A DNA stretch of 6,748 nt from Pedosphaera sp. (GCA_028293265.1 JAQGPB010000565.1:1-6748); one strand, 5' to 3'. Shown: positions 1 to 6,416, counted from the stretch's first letter. Program-made: numbers and translations. Notes: a model not told the origin generated them from the letters alone.

Positions 1-122
1 CCGGCGAGATGCACGGCGCCGCCGTACAGCAGCAGCTTTTCCGTCAGCGTCGTCTTGCCCGCGTCGGGGTGGGAGATGATCGCAAACGTCCGCCGCTTGG
101 CTATTTCGATTTTAATATCCAC
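1..122 (-). CDS. prfC: Peptide chain release factor 3, N-terminal fragment (runs off the left edge)
   Basis: RF3 is a cytoplasmic translational GTPase that removes RF1/RF2 from the ribosome after peptide release. Only about the first 40 residues are present. They read [14 protein letters not shown] followed by [20 protein letters not shown], the RF3 N-terminus. The P-loop is HPDAGKT, where EF-Tu and EF-G have HVDHGKT, and this difference separates RF3 from other translation GTPases. The likely start is the GTG at 122-120, eight codons before the AKRRTFAI block, which suits the family's short N-terminal extension. No ATG lies in frame upstream and no Shine-Dalgarno sequence precedes the GTG, so the start is uncertain by a few codons. 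The methyltransferase gene ends 52 bases upstream on the same strand, so the two may be co-transcribed, though no functional link is apparent. The identity is firm despite the short fragment. Confidence 0.86.
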   Translation of the reverse strand, partial: MDIKIEIAKRRTFAIISHPDAGKTTLTEKLLLYGGAVHLA

Positions 123-174
123 AAAGACGGAAAACTTAACACGACTTGGCCGTGTAACAAGGAGGAATGCGGCT

Positions 175-1023
175 CTAGGGCGAAGAAATCACTGCCGCAC
201 CTGATTGCGGCGCATGCGGTTTGCTCAGGATGAAGGAATTCCGAAAGGGTCCCTCCTTTTGGAACGGCGTCACGATCCATTCCGGATGCGCGCCGGCCCA
301 TTCCCGGAAAGCACGCTGCTCCCCAAGATCGGGATTGCCAAAAAATTGATACCATTCATCGAAAATGACAATCGTGCCGTCTCCAAAGTAGGGCGTGCAA
401 AACCGCAACGCGTCTCTGGCCGATTCGTACAAATCCGAGTCTATGTGGAGAATTGAAATCCGCTTCAGTCCCAATCGCATGGCGGTGGAGTCCGTCAGCG
501 TTTCGCGAAAAAATCCCGGCACGGAGATTACCTTCGAATCCGCAATCCCATACTCGCGGACATTGGCGCGAAACTCTTCCTCAGAACACGCGTAGGTGCC
601 CTGGTGAAACACGCGATGAATCGTATCAATGCCGGCCGGTTCCGGTATGCCCTCAAAAGAATCAAACGTTATGAACCGCATTTCATCCCAAGCCTTGTGG
701 AAATAAGATTGTGTCGCCGGCGAATCGTCATAAGAATGGTCCCACGCTCCCGCGGCTATCTCCTCCAATACCCGCCAAGCCGCAAAGTAAGCCTGTATCA
801 CCGAATCGCCACGATAAGCTCCAAATTCAACATAGTCGCCGATATAGCCGACGACCCGGAACGCCTTTTCAAATATTTGCGAACCTTCCCGTTCCTTTCG
901 CAGCGCGGCTTGCAAGTCTTTGATCTCAGCTTTTTGACGGAGCACCAGGGATTGGATTTCTTCCAACCCGGCGGCCAACTTTTTGAGTTCTCCCGCAAAA
1001 TCACACGCGTTTTCTGGTTTCAT
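175..1023 (-). CDS. TylF/MycF-like SAM-dependent methyltransferase with N-terminal coiled coil
   Basis: Probable class I SAM-dependent methyltransferase of the TylF/MycF (macrocin O-methyltransferase) type. Many members methylate sugar hydroxyls in antibiotics or surface glycans, but the substrate here is unknown. Numbering from the ATG at 1023 (282 residues): residues 12-46 form a charged heptad-like helix, probably a coiled coil. SAM-binding motif I is [10 protein letters not shown] (65-74). FDSFEG lies at 120-125, HIDSDLYES at 193-201 and IVIFDEW at 218-224; the Asp residues of the last two match the metal- and substrate-binding acids of the family. The frame stays open upstream to 1251, with another ATG at 1200, but using it would overlap the divergent kinase start, so 1023 is preferred. 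No Shine-Dalgarno sequence precedes 1023. The gene lies 52 bases upstream of prfC. Codon choice looks less GC-biased than in the neighbours, which hints at transfer, but this was judged by eye. Confidence 0.78.
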   Translation of the reverse strand: MKPENACDFAGELKKLAAGLEEIQSLVLRQKAEIKDLQAALRKEREGSQIFEKAFRVVGYIGDYVEFGAYRGDSVIQAYFAAWRVLEEIAAGAWDHSYDDSPATQSYFHKAWDEMRFITFDSFEGIPEPAGIDTIHRVFHQGTYACSEEEFRANVREYGIADSKVISVPGFFRETLTDSTAMRLGLKRISILHIDSDLYESARDALRFCTPYFGDGTIVIFDEWYQFFGNPDLGEQRAFREWAGAHPEWIVTPFQKEGPFRNSFILSKPHAPQSGAAVISSP

Positions 1024-1183
1024 CAATGGTCTGTCCACATTTGCAACTTCTTCAGGCAATTCCAAACCTAACGTCCAGCTCGCAGGCTGAAGACTGGCAT
1101 TTCCAAAGTCAAACCCGGATTTTCCCGCGTTTCTTTCAACGTCAGGCTTGACTTGCCATCTTTTTTTCTCAACATCCCTCCCA
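1024..1183. other. Divergent intergenic spacer between methyltransferase and kinase genes
   Basis: This 160-base spacer should hold the promoters of both divergent genes if the chosen starts are right. The methyltransferase frame remains open across it, so part could encode a longer N-terminus. A T-rich run sits at 1160-1168. On the minus strand a 35-codon open frame (1175-1068) follows a GGGAGGG, but the spacing of one base is too short for a normal ribosome binding site. No clear minus-strand promoter was seen. Confidence 0.5.
1148..1175 (+). promoter_or_regulatory. Possible sigma-70-type promoter for the kinase gene
   Basis: TTGACT (1148-1153, five of six matches to the -35 consensus) is followed after 16 bases by CAACAT (1170-1175, three of six matches to the -10 consensus). 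Transcription would start near 1182-1184, almost on the kinase ATG, giving a leaderless or nearly leaderless mRNA. That would fit the absence of a Shine-Dalgarno sequence. The -10 match is weak, so this is tentative. Confidence 0.25.
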
Positions 1184-2191
1184 ATGGCTCTGTTCACCAT
1201 CGAACATGATTTCAGGTATGAGATCGTTCGCAAGATCTTTGAAGGCGGCATGGGTGTCGTTTACGAGGCCGAGCAGCTCGGCACGCGCAATTTCGTAAAA
1301 CGCATCGCCATCAAGGTCGTCCGCCAAAACTACGCCGACCAAAAGCAATTCATAGACAACTTCGTCGGCGAAGCCAGGCTGGTGGCCGATTTGATCCATA
1401 CCAACATCGTCCAGACCTATCATCTGGGCGAGGTCAACGGCATGTTCTTCATCGCCATGGAACTCATCCGCGGCGTCAACCTCGAACAATTCGCCCAGCA
1501 GCTTGCCGACAAACGCCGGCCGCTGCCGCGCGAACTGGCCGTGTTCATCACCAGCCGCATCGCCCGCGGCCTCGCCTACGCGCATGCCAAGTGTGACCGC
1601 GACGGAAAGCCCCTGGGCATCGTGCACCGCGATGTCAGTTTCAAGAACATCATGATCGCCTTCGAGGGCGACGTGAAGCTCACCGATTTCGGCATCGCCA
1701 AGGCGCGCGGTTTTTTGCAGGACAATGAGGGCGAAGTGGTGGCCGGCAAGGCCGATTACATGAGTCCCGAGCAGGCGGATTTCAAGATCACCGACAAACG
1801 CTCCGACCTTTTCTCCACCGGCGTGGTGCTGGCGCATCTGCTTTTGGGCCATAATATTTTCAAAGGCGCGACCGCCGAGGAATCCCGCGACCGCATCCTC
1901 AGCCAGCCAATTCCGGACTTCCGCGCATTGGACAAGCGCATTGATGACCGGCTCAACCAGATTTTGCAGCGCGCCCTGGTCCGGGAACTTCCCGAGCGAT
2001 ATCCCAACGCGGATGAACTGCTCTATGAACTGGAGCACTACATCTACCACCAGGGATACGGCCCCACGAACGAAACTCTTGGAAAGTTCATCCGCGAACT
2101 CTTCGGCCAAGCCGCCCCAACCATTCCCCAGGACAGCCTGGGTGGCGGCACGCAATTGATCGAGCACACCGCCCGCATCACAAAACGTTGA
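1184..2191 (+). CDS. Soluble Hanks-type serine/threonine protein kinase
   Basis: Eukaryotic-like (PknB/Hanks family) kinase of 335 residues that should transfer phosphate from ATP to Ser/Thr of unknown partners. All catalytic elements are visible: glycine loop EGGMGVVYEAE (20-30), ATP-anchoring Lys in IAIK (K44), helix-C Glu in GEARL (E63), catalytic loop HRDVSFKN (148-155, D150 and N155), metal-binding DFG (168-170) and SPE in place of APE (194-196). The Lys of the usual HRDLKPEN is replaced by Ser, common in bacterial HRDVS kinases, and HRD suggests activation-loop control. The protein ends about 60 residues after the kinase fold with a Gly/Thr-rich tail and has no membrane helix, PASTA or other sensor domain, so it is probably cytoplasmic. 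The ATG at 1184 fits the domain edge; a TTG at 1148 is an alternative. No Shine-Dalgarno sequence is present. The amidase gene follows after 38 bases, so they may share a transcript. Confidence 0.9.
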   Translation: MALFTIEHDFRYEIVRKIFEGGMGVVYEAEQLGTRNFVKRIAIKVVRQNYADQKQFIDNFVGEARLVADLIHTNIVQTYHLGEVNGMFFIAMELIRGVNLEQFAQQLADKRRPLPRELAVFITSRIARGLAYAHAKCDRDGKPLGIVHRDVSFKNIMIAFEGDVKLTDFGIAKARGFLQDNEGEVVAGKADYMSPEQADFKITDKRSDLFSTGVVLAHLLLGHNIFKGATAEESRDRILSQPIPDFRALDKRIDDRLNQILQRALVRELPERYPNADELLYELEHYIYHQGYGPTNETLGKFIRELFGQAAPTIPQDSLGGGTQLIEHTARITKR

Positions 2192-2229
2192 CGGTTGCAA
2201 ACCGGCCTGCTTAGGGCACTTTTCCGGCA

Positions 2230-3120
2230 ATGAAATCATCGTCCTCAATCGTAAAACTTGGTCTGCTTCAAACCGCCTGCTCGGCCGACCCCGCCGCCAA
2301 CTTGAAAAAGACCCTGGCCTTCGCCGAAGGCGCGGCCCGGCAGGGCGCGCAGATCATCTGCACCCAGGAACTTTTTCGTTCGCAATATTTTTGCCAGAGC
2401 GAGGATCACGAATGCTTCAAGCTCGCCGAACCGATTCCTGGTCCCAGCACCGCCGCGTTTCAAAAGCTCGCCAAAAAGCATGGCGTGGTCATCATCGCCT
2501 CCCTGTTTGAAAAGCGCGCCTCCGGCCTATACCACAACACCGCCGCGATCATTGACGCCGACGGTTCACTCATGGGCATCTATCGCAAGATGCACATCCC
2601 CGACGACCCGTTGTTTTACGAAAAATTTTATTTCACCCCCGGCGACCTCGGTTTCCGCGCTTGGAAAACCAAGTTTGGCAAAATCGGCGTCCTCGTCTGT
2701 TGGGACCAGTGGTATCCCGAAGCCGCGCGCCTCACCGCCATGCAGGGGGCGGAAATTCTATTTTACCCAACGGCGATTGGCTGGCATCCCAAGGAAAAGG
2801 CCGAATACGGCGTCAACCAGCACGGCGCGTGGGAATTGATCCAGCGCAGCCACGCCGTCGCCAACGGCTGTTACGTGGCCGTGCCCAACCGCATCGGCCT
2901 CGAAAAACCGATCGGCGGCGATGGTCTGGAATTTTGGGGCCAAAGTTTTGTCGCCGGCACCTCCGGCCAGCTCCTCGCCAAAGCCAGCACGGACAAGGAA
3001 GAAATTTTGATCGTGCCCGTGGATCTCGCCAAAGTGGATGTCACCCGCACCCATTGGCCCTTCCTCCGCGACCGGCGCATAGATGCTTACGGCGGTTTGA
3101 CGAAGCGGTTGATTGATTAA
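2230..3120 (+). CDS. aguB: N-carbamoylputrescine amidase (nitrilase superfamily)
   Basis: This cytoplasmic enzyme hydrolyses N-carbamoylputrescine to putrescine, CO2 and ammonia, the last step of the agmatine route to polyamines. The 296-residue length is normal for the family. The nitrilase-superfamily Glu-Lys-Cys triad is visible as E47 (CTQELF), K120 (YRKMHIPDD) and C157 (LVCWDQWYPEAAR). The CWDQWYPEAAR block, the ALFYP-like segment ILFYPTAIGWHP and the late FWGQSFV block are typical of AguB rather than of NAD synthetase glutaminase domains or beta-ureidopropionase. The ATG at 2230 starts just before the first beta strand (VKLGLLQTA) and has no Shine-Dalgarno sequence. Agmatine deiminase (AguA), which supplies the substrate and is often adjacent, is not in this window. 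The gene lies 38 bases after the kinase gene and converges on the toxin-antitoxin pair. A related amidase with another substrate cannot be fully excluded. Confidence 0.88.
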   Translation: MKSSSSIVKLGLLQTACSADPAANLKKTLAFAEGAARQGAQIICTQELFRSQYFCQSEDHECFKLAEPIPGPSTAAFQKLAKKHGVVIIASLFEKRASGLYHNTAAIIDADGSLMGIYRKMHIPDDPLFYEKFYFTPGDLGFRAWKTKFGKIGVLVCWDQWYPEAARLTAMQGAEILFYPTAIGWHPKEKAEYGVNQHGAWELIQRSHAVANGCYVAVPNRIGLEKPIGGDGLEFWGQSFVAGTSGQLLAKASTDKEEILIVPVDLAKVDVTRTHWPFLRDRRIDAYGGLTKRLID

Positions 3121-3144
3121 CCGCACTCCCGGCAAAATTTGGCT

Positions 3145-3486
3145 TCAGCCGATGCCTTCAAGACGGTCGGCATAAATATTCACCAGCTTATGGGATTTCA
3201 GCAGCGTTTCGACCTGCGGCCAGACGCGGGCGAGCAATTTGTGAAATTCATTTCTGCGGAGATTGCCAAATCGCAAATGCACCACCCATGGCGGAGGCGA
3301 TTTCGTGATTATCCGGTCAGAAAAATCTGCATCCTTGCTGACAATCACCAAATGATGCTTGCGGGCGAATTCCCAAATCTGCGAATCGGATGGATTCCGT
3401 CCAGCTTTCCAGCAGGGAATAATCGGAAGGTTTGGCGAAAACCGCAACCGCACGGGCAGGTTTTCATCGAAGAGAAAACCCTTCAT
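3145..3486 (-). CDS. DUF5615 PIN-like toxin of a toxin-antitoxin-like pair
   Basis: A 113-residue protein of the DUF5615 (Mut7-C/PIN-like) family, predicted to be the nuclease-like toxin. The hallmark pieces are in order: FLFDENLP with acidic residues D7 and E8, a DSQIWEFARKHHLVIVSKDADF block (34-55) with D52 and D54, then the conserved WVVHLRFGNLR strand and turn. These acids would form a PIN-type metal site. The start at 3486 overlaps the stop of the DUF433 gene as ATGA, so it is translated by coupling; the open frame continues upstream, but only inside that gene. The gene converges on aguB with just 24 bases between stop codons. Ribonuclease activity is inferred from the family; DUF5615 proteins are less well characterised than VapC. 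Confidence 0.82.
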   Translation of the reverse strand: MKGFLFDENLPVRLRFSPNLPIIPCWKAGRNPSDSQIWEFARKHHLVIVSKDADFSDRIITKSPPPWVVHLRFGNLRRNEFHKLLARVWPQVETLLKSHKLVNIYADRLEGIG

Positions 3487-3707
3487 GCCGCCCGCACTAC
3501 AGAGAAATGATTGCCCATGAGGCGTGAAGCGTAATTTAAGCACGCTTGCACGTCGGCACGAGTGAGTTTCGGATATTCCTCCAGCACGTCCTCAACGGAA
3601 TCACCGGCGGCGAGGAATTCCAGTATCGTCTGCACCGTGATGCGCGTGCCGCGAACAACCGGTCGTCCGTTGCAAACATTGGGCTTGATTGAAATGCGCT
3701 CACTCAT
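3483..3707 (-). CDS. DUF433 antitoxin-like protein
   Basis: A 74-residue DUF433 protein, the usual partner and presumed antitoxin of DUF5615 toxins. The family signature appears as NVCNGRPVVRGTRITVQTIL (residues 9-28) followed by LEEYPKLTRADVQACLNYAS, a small helical winged-helix-like fold. DUF433 antitoxins are thought to bind DNA and repress their own operon, by analogy with the VapB45-type system. The start is the ATG at 3707, which puts the conserved ISIKPNV at the N-terminus; the frame stays open to 3791 without family similarity. Its stop overlaps the toxin start by four bases. The 112 bases between it and hemC should hold its promoter; a CGATATCG palindrome (3773-3780) lies there, but no convincing promoter does. 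AAGGG lies 13 bases from the ATG, too far to be a strong ribosome binding site. Confidence 0.82.
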   Translation of the reverse strand: MSERISIKPNVCNGRPVVRGTRITVQTILEFLAAGDSVEDVLEEYPKLTRADVQACLNYASRLMGNHFSVVRAA

Positions 3708-3819
3708 GATTAAGAAAGTACCCTTGCGGATTCTCAAAAGCAAGCCGGTACCAGCACAGCTCAAGATCTTCGCGATATCGGTGGCGCACAATTCCGGCCA
3801 AGTCCCCTTCGAGCGATCA

Positions 3820-4785
3820 CTACTTCAGTTCCTCTGCCAATTGTTTTCCCAACTCGGCGGCTTCGGTAACTGGACGTTTCGCTTCCGCGCGCCGGACGGG
3901 CCCATCTCTAAACGAAACGGCGCGCATACAAATTTCGTCGCCCTGAATTTCGGCATACGCCGCCACCGGACTCTGACACCCACCACCCATCTCCGCCAGA
4001 AAAGCGCGCTCGGCGGTGACGCATTGCTGCGTTTCTGGATGATTGATTTTTTCGCAGATGGCCGCGATGCGTTCGTCATTCTGCCGGGTTTCAATGCCAA
4101 TGGCCCCTTGCCCGACGCAGGGGAGCATGACATCGGTTTCCAATACCGTGGCCAACAGGCCTTCGGGAACGCCCTCGCCCGTAAATTTTCCATCCGTTGC
4201 GATCTTAAAACCCAACCGCTCCAAACCCGCCGCCGCGAGAACGATCGCATCCAACTCCGCTATGTCCGCCAGCTTCTTGATGCGCGTAAGCACGTTGCCG
4301 CGATGTTCGACAATCTTCAAATCGGGACGAAGCTCCAACAATTGCGATTTCCGGCGCGTGCTGCCCGTACCCACTATTGCCCTTTCTGGCAAATCTTTGA
4401 TCGCAAGCCGCGGCTTGAAACCGCGCTTCCCGGGCAGGCCGGCGCTGCGATAAATCAAAACATCCCGCACATCGGCGCGTTTGCCGACCGCACCCAGCAT
4501 GAGGCCTGTGGGGAGTTCCGTGGGCAAATCTTTCAGGCTGTGCACCGCGATGTCGGCCTGATTATTCAGCAACGCTATTTCAAGTTCCTTGGTGAAAAGC
4601 CCCTTGGGCAAACTCTCGCCTTCCTTGGCCAGCGAGGCCGTTTGCAGCTTGTCGCCCGTGGTCTTGATGATCTTAAGGTCAAACGCAAGCCCCGGAAAGG
4701 CATCCCGGCATTGCGCGAGCAAGTTGTTGGCCTGCGCCAGCGCCAGCGGGCTGCCGCGGGTGGCGATGAAGATGGTGGATGGCAT
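3820..4785 (-). CDS. hemC: Porphobilinogen deaminase (hydroxymethylbilane synthase)
   Basis: HemC links four porphobilinogen molecules into the linear tetrapyrrole hydroxymethylbilane, a core step of heme synthesis in the cytoplasm. The 321-residue protein is normal in length. Visible motifs are ATRGSPLALAQA (8-19), the catalytic Asp in VHSLKDLPTE (D86), VGTGSTRRKSQLLELRPDL (138-155), HRGNV (161-165) and the dipyrromethane-cofactor Cys in GGGCQSP (C270). The ATG at 4785 is chosen because the family starts with this I-A-T-R-G-S strand. The frame is open upstream, but there it only translates the heptamer repeat and the end of the S23 segment. No Shine-Dalgarno sequence precedes it; the coding strand reads CTCCCC. 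One arm of the inverted repeat lies 9 bases upstream of the start, so initiation could be affected by its folding. This is the last heme gene seen; hemB, hemD and hemL are absent from the window. Confidence 0.96.
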   Translation of the reverse strand: MPSTIFIATRGSPLALAQANNLLAQCRDAFPGLAFDLKIIKTTGDKLQTASLAKEGESLPKGLFTKELEIALLNNQADIAVHSLKDLPTELPTGLMLGAVGKRADVRDVLIYRSAGLPGKRGFKPRLAIKDLPERAIVGTGSTRRKSQLLELRPDLKIVEHRGNVLTRIKKLADIAELDAIVLAAAGLERLGFKIATDGKFTGEGVPEGLLATVLETDVMLPCVGQGAIGIETRQNDERIAAICEKINHPETQQCVTAERAFLAEMGGGCQSPVAAYAEIQGDEICMRAVSFRDGPVRRAEAKRPVTEAAELGKQLAEELK

Positions 4786-4794
4786 GGGGAGTTG

Positions 4795-4815
4795 TTGCGT
4801 GTTGCGTATTGCGTG
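4795..4815 (+). repeat. Heptamer array, left arm of an inverted repeat
   Basis: Three head-to-tail heptamers, TTGCGTG, TTGCGTA and TTGCGTG, followed by a degenerate TTGGGGA. The array lies 9 bases upstream of the hemC start and matches the array at 5333-5353 in opposite orientation at 20 of 21 positions; the mismatch is T4802 against A5346. Together the arms bracket the S23-type gene. Confidence 0.85.
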
Positions 4816-4846
4816 TTGGGGATGGGTGGATGACGCGTGTGGGCGA

Positions 4847-5320
4847 TTATTCGGGCGGCATAGGCGGGTTGTTGAGAAGTTCGCTGGGCGTTGAATAGTA
4901 ATCGGGAACTTCTTCTTCCAGTTTGATACCACGCTGGGACGGAATAATTGTGAGCAGCAAGCGGATTATTTGAGTGAGCAATCGTATGCGGTGGCTGGCC
5001 ACGATTTCAGTCAATACATGATGCCCTTGGTAGTACCAAGTCCGCGTCTCGCGCGCCGAGCCAAGCGCATATTCATAAAAACGGGCCTGATCCTTGCCAG
5101 ATTGGCGGCTATACCCTTCGGAAACATTTGCGCCAATAGACCCAACGGCTCTATTCAGTTGATCGGCCAGACTCAGGGTTCGCTTATCATGCATCAATTT
5201 GGTCACGTCATGCCACGCCAAATCATCCGCAAACAGACTGAGTCTGTAAACCTCCATGCGCCAAAGTGGATCGTCCGTTATTTCCACCGGAACAGACTTT
5301 AACCAAGAATCGTAGTTCAT
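4847..5320 (-). CDS. Four-helix-bundle protein of the S23 (23S rRNA intervening-sequence) family
   Basis: A 157-residue protein of the S23/IVS four-helix-bundle family, whose members are found inside 23S rRNA intervening sequences of Leptospira and Coxiella and as stand-alone genes elsewhere. The fold also resembles Avd of diversity-generating retroelements. The family signature is LADQLNRAVGSIGANVSEGYSR (51-72), then QARFYEYALGSARETRTWY (78-96) and an Ile/Leu-rich final helix (112-126), with a polar Pro-rich tail. The function is not established; RNA binding has been suggested from the basic pentamer-forming relatives. The start is the ATG at 5320, preceded by GGGGA with 8 bases of spacing, the best Shine-Dalgarno candidate in the heme cluster. 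The gene lies 37 bases after hemA and 61 bases before hemC, between inverted repeats. No reverse transcriptase or variable repeat that would suggest a retroelement is nearby. Confidence 0.87.
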   Translation of the reverse strand: MNYDSWLKSVPVEITDDPLWRMEVYRLSLFADDLAWHDVTKLMHDKRTLSLADQLNRAVGSIGANVSEGYSRQSGKDQARFYEYALGSARETRTWYYQGHHVLTEIVASHRIRLLTQIIRLLLTIIPSQRGIKLEEEVPDYYSTPSELLNNPPMPPE

Positions 5321-5332
5321 GCCGTTTTTCCC

Positions 5333-5353
5333 CACGCAATACGCATCACGCAA
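5333..5353 (-). repeat. Heptamer array, right arm of an inverted repeat
   Basis: On the minus strand this reads TTGCGTG, ATGCGTA, TTGCGTG. Just before it (5360-5354) is a degenerate heptamer, TGATGTA, whose first three bases are the hemA stop codon. The array therefore abuts, and may include, the end of hemA. It ends 12 bases before the S23-type start and mirrors the array at 4795-4815. Confidence 0.85.
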
Positions 5354-5357
5354 TACA

Positions 5358-6416
5358 TCACTCATGCCCAAAAACCGGTTCTGCATTTCCGCTCAATTGA
5401 GGCGGCCGCACGCTTCCCAGCAACGCCTTCGCTTTCTCGCGGATGATGGCCTCGCAACGGGTGATTTCGTCCTTGCGCTGCTTCAAATAATCATCGGCGA
5501 TGGCCTGCAGGTCGTCAATATTGTAGAGGTAAACATTCTCAATAAAATTCACTTCCGGCTCGATGTCGCGCGGCACGGCGATGTCTATCAAAAGCAGCGG
5601 ACGGTTCTTGCGCAGCTTCATGAGCGGCGCGAGTTTCGCCCGGTCAAGGACGTAATGCGGCGCGGATGTGCTGCTGATGGCGATGTCAATTTTCGGAAAT
5701 TCTTTTCCCCACTCGTCGAAATGAACCGCGCGTCCCGACAACTGTTCCGCCAGTTCGACCGCGCGTTCGTGGGAGCGGTTGGAAACAATGATGCTGTGCG
5801 CACCGCGGCTGAGGAGCGCGCGCGCGGTTTTCTCGCTCGTGTCACCCGCGCCGATGACCATGACCTGGCGGCCATTGAGCGTGGTGAAAATTTTCTCCGC
5901 CAGCTCCACTGCGACCGAACCGACCGACACGCTGCCCCGCTGGATGTTCGTCTCCGTGCGGATCTGTTTGGCGACATTGAACGCCTTTTGAAACGCCTTG
6001 TTCAACCGGCCGCCGCAATGCTGGTGCTCCAGCGCGAGGCTGTAGGCTTTCTTAAGCTGCCCGAGAATTTCAGTTTCGCCCAGCACCATGGAATCGAGGC
6101 CGGCAGCGACCTTGAAAAGATGTTCCAGGCTGTTCGGCTCGGTCAAGTTGTAGAGTTCGTCCGTCAAAGGATCGCGGTAATCGTGGCAATTGACCAGAAA
6201 CTCGCGCAACGCTGGAAATGCCCGGCTCGGTTCCATCGCTGTCACGGCGTAAAGCTCCACCCGGTTGCAGGTGGAAAGAATCACCGCTTCGCTTGCCACG
6301 CCCGAATCTCGCAGCAATTGCAGCGTGGCCGGGATGCGCGCCTCGGTGAATGCAAACCGCTCCCGCACCGTGACCGGCGCGGAACGGTGGCTGAGGCCGA
6401 TGACAACCAGTGGCAT
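5358..6416 (-). CDS. hemA: Glutamyl-tRNA reductase, short form
   Basis: HemA reduces the glutamyl group of Glu-tRNA(Glu) with NADPH to glutamate-1-semialdehyde, the committed and usually regulated step of the C5 heme pathway. The 352-residue protein shows the N-terminal catalytic domain with GLSHRSAPVTVRE (7-19) and the nucleophilic Cys in STCNRVELYAV (C50), the tRNA/substrate segment GLDSMVLGETEILGQ (106-120), the NADPH-binding VIGAGDTSEKTA (187-198), and the IDIAVPRDIEP block (277-287). The spinal helix starts near 297, but the chain stops about 50 residues later, so most of the C-terminal dimerisation domain of typical ~420-residue enzymes is missing. Short forms are known, for example in chlamydiae, so this may be lineage-typical; alternatively the repeat next to the stop codon trimmed it. 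The ATG at 6416 follows the upstream stop after 3 bases, which suggests translational coupling; no Shine-Dalgarno sequence is present. Confidence 0.95.
   Translation of the reverse strand: MPLVVIGLSHRSAPVTVRERFAFTEARIPATLQLLRDSGVASEAVILSTCNRVELYAVTAMEPSRAFPALREFLVNCHDYRDPLTDELYNLTEPNSLEHLFKVAAGLDSMVLGETEILGQLKKAYSLALEHQHCGGRLNKAFQKAFNVAKQIRTETNIQRGSVSVGSVAVELAEKIFTTLNGRQVMVIGAGDTSEKTARALLSRGAHSIIVSNRSHERAVELAEQLSGRAVHFDEWGKEFPKIDIAISSTSAPHYVLDRAKLAPLMKLRKNRPLLLIDIAVPRDIEPEVNFIENVYLYNIDDLQAIADDYLKQRKDEITRCEAIIREKAKALLGSVRPPQLSGNAEPVFGHE

Larger units (their letters stand above)
4795..5353 (-). mobile_element. Candidate S23-gene cassette bounded by inverted heptamer repeats
   Basis: This 559-base segment lies between hemA and hemC. 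It consists of two 21-base inverted arms (20 of 21 matching) around 517 bases that hold only the four-helix-bundle gene. It fits neatly between the hemA stop (4 bases away) and the hemC start (9 bases away), as expected of a neutral insertion into an operon. In the hem transcript the arms could pair into a long stem with one A-A mismatch, resembling the base-paired intervening sequences of 23S rRNA that carry S23-family genes. There is no transposase gene, and no target-site duplication was recognised. Mobility is inference; the repeats themselves are seen directly. Confidence 0.4.

Noticed and set aside
139..155. ACACG/CGTGT inverted repeat between the methyltransferase and prfC genes
   Set aside because: Only a 5-bp stem, with a broken T tract after it on the minus strand; too weak to call a terminator.
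159..178. Strong AAGGAGGA followed by ATG on the plus strand at 167
   Set aside because: The frame closes after three codons (TAG), so it is a chance match or, at most, a non-coding sequence between two minus-strand genes.
1068..1175. 35-codon minus-strand open frame after GGGAGGG in the divergent spacer
   Set aside because: The GGAGG is only one base from the ATG, the peptide has no recognisable motif, and it overlaps the open methyltransferase frame.
2192..2204. CGGTT-GCA-AACCG hairpin between the kinase gene and aguB
   Set aside because: Five base pairs and no T run; not a terminator, and too short to argue for regulation.
1169..2248. Long minus-strand open frame opposite the kinase gene
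   Set aside because: It is antisense to a kinase with all catalytic motifs; the composition is that of a GC-rich shadow frame and shows no family motif.
3141..3150. GGC-TTCA-GCC hairpin at the convergent end of aguB and the toxin gene
   Set aside because: Three or four base pairs without a T tract; it lies partly inside the toxin coding region.
3562..4833. Long plus-strand open frame opposite hemC and the antitoxin
   Set aside because: HemC and the DUF433 protein on the other strand carry clear family motifs, and this frame has none.
4847..5320. Diversity-generating retroelement suggested by the Avd-like four-helix bundle
   Set aside because: No reverse transcriptase, template repeat or variable repeat is present nearby; the sequence fits the S23 family better.
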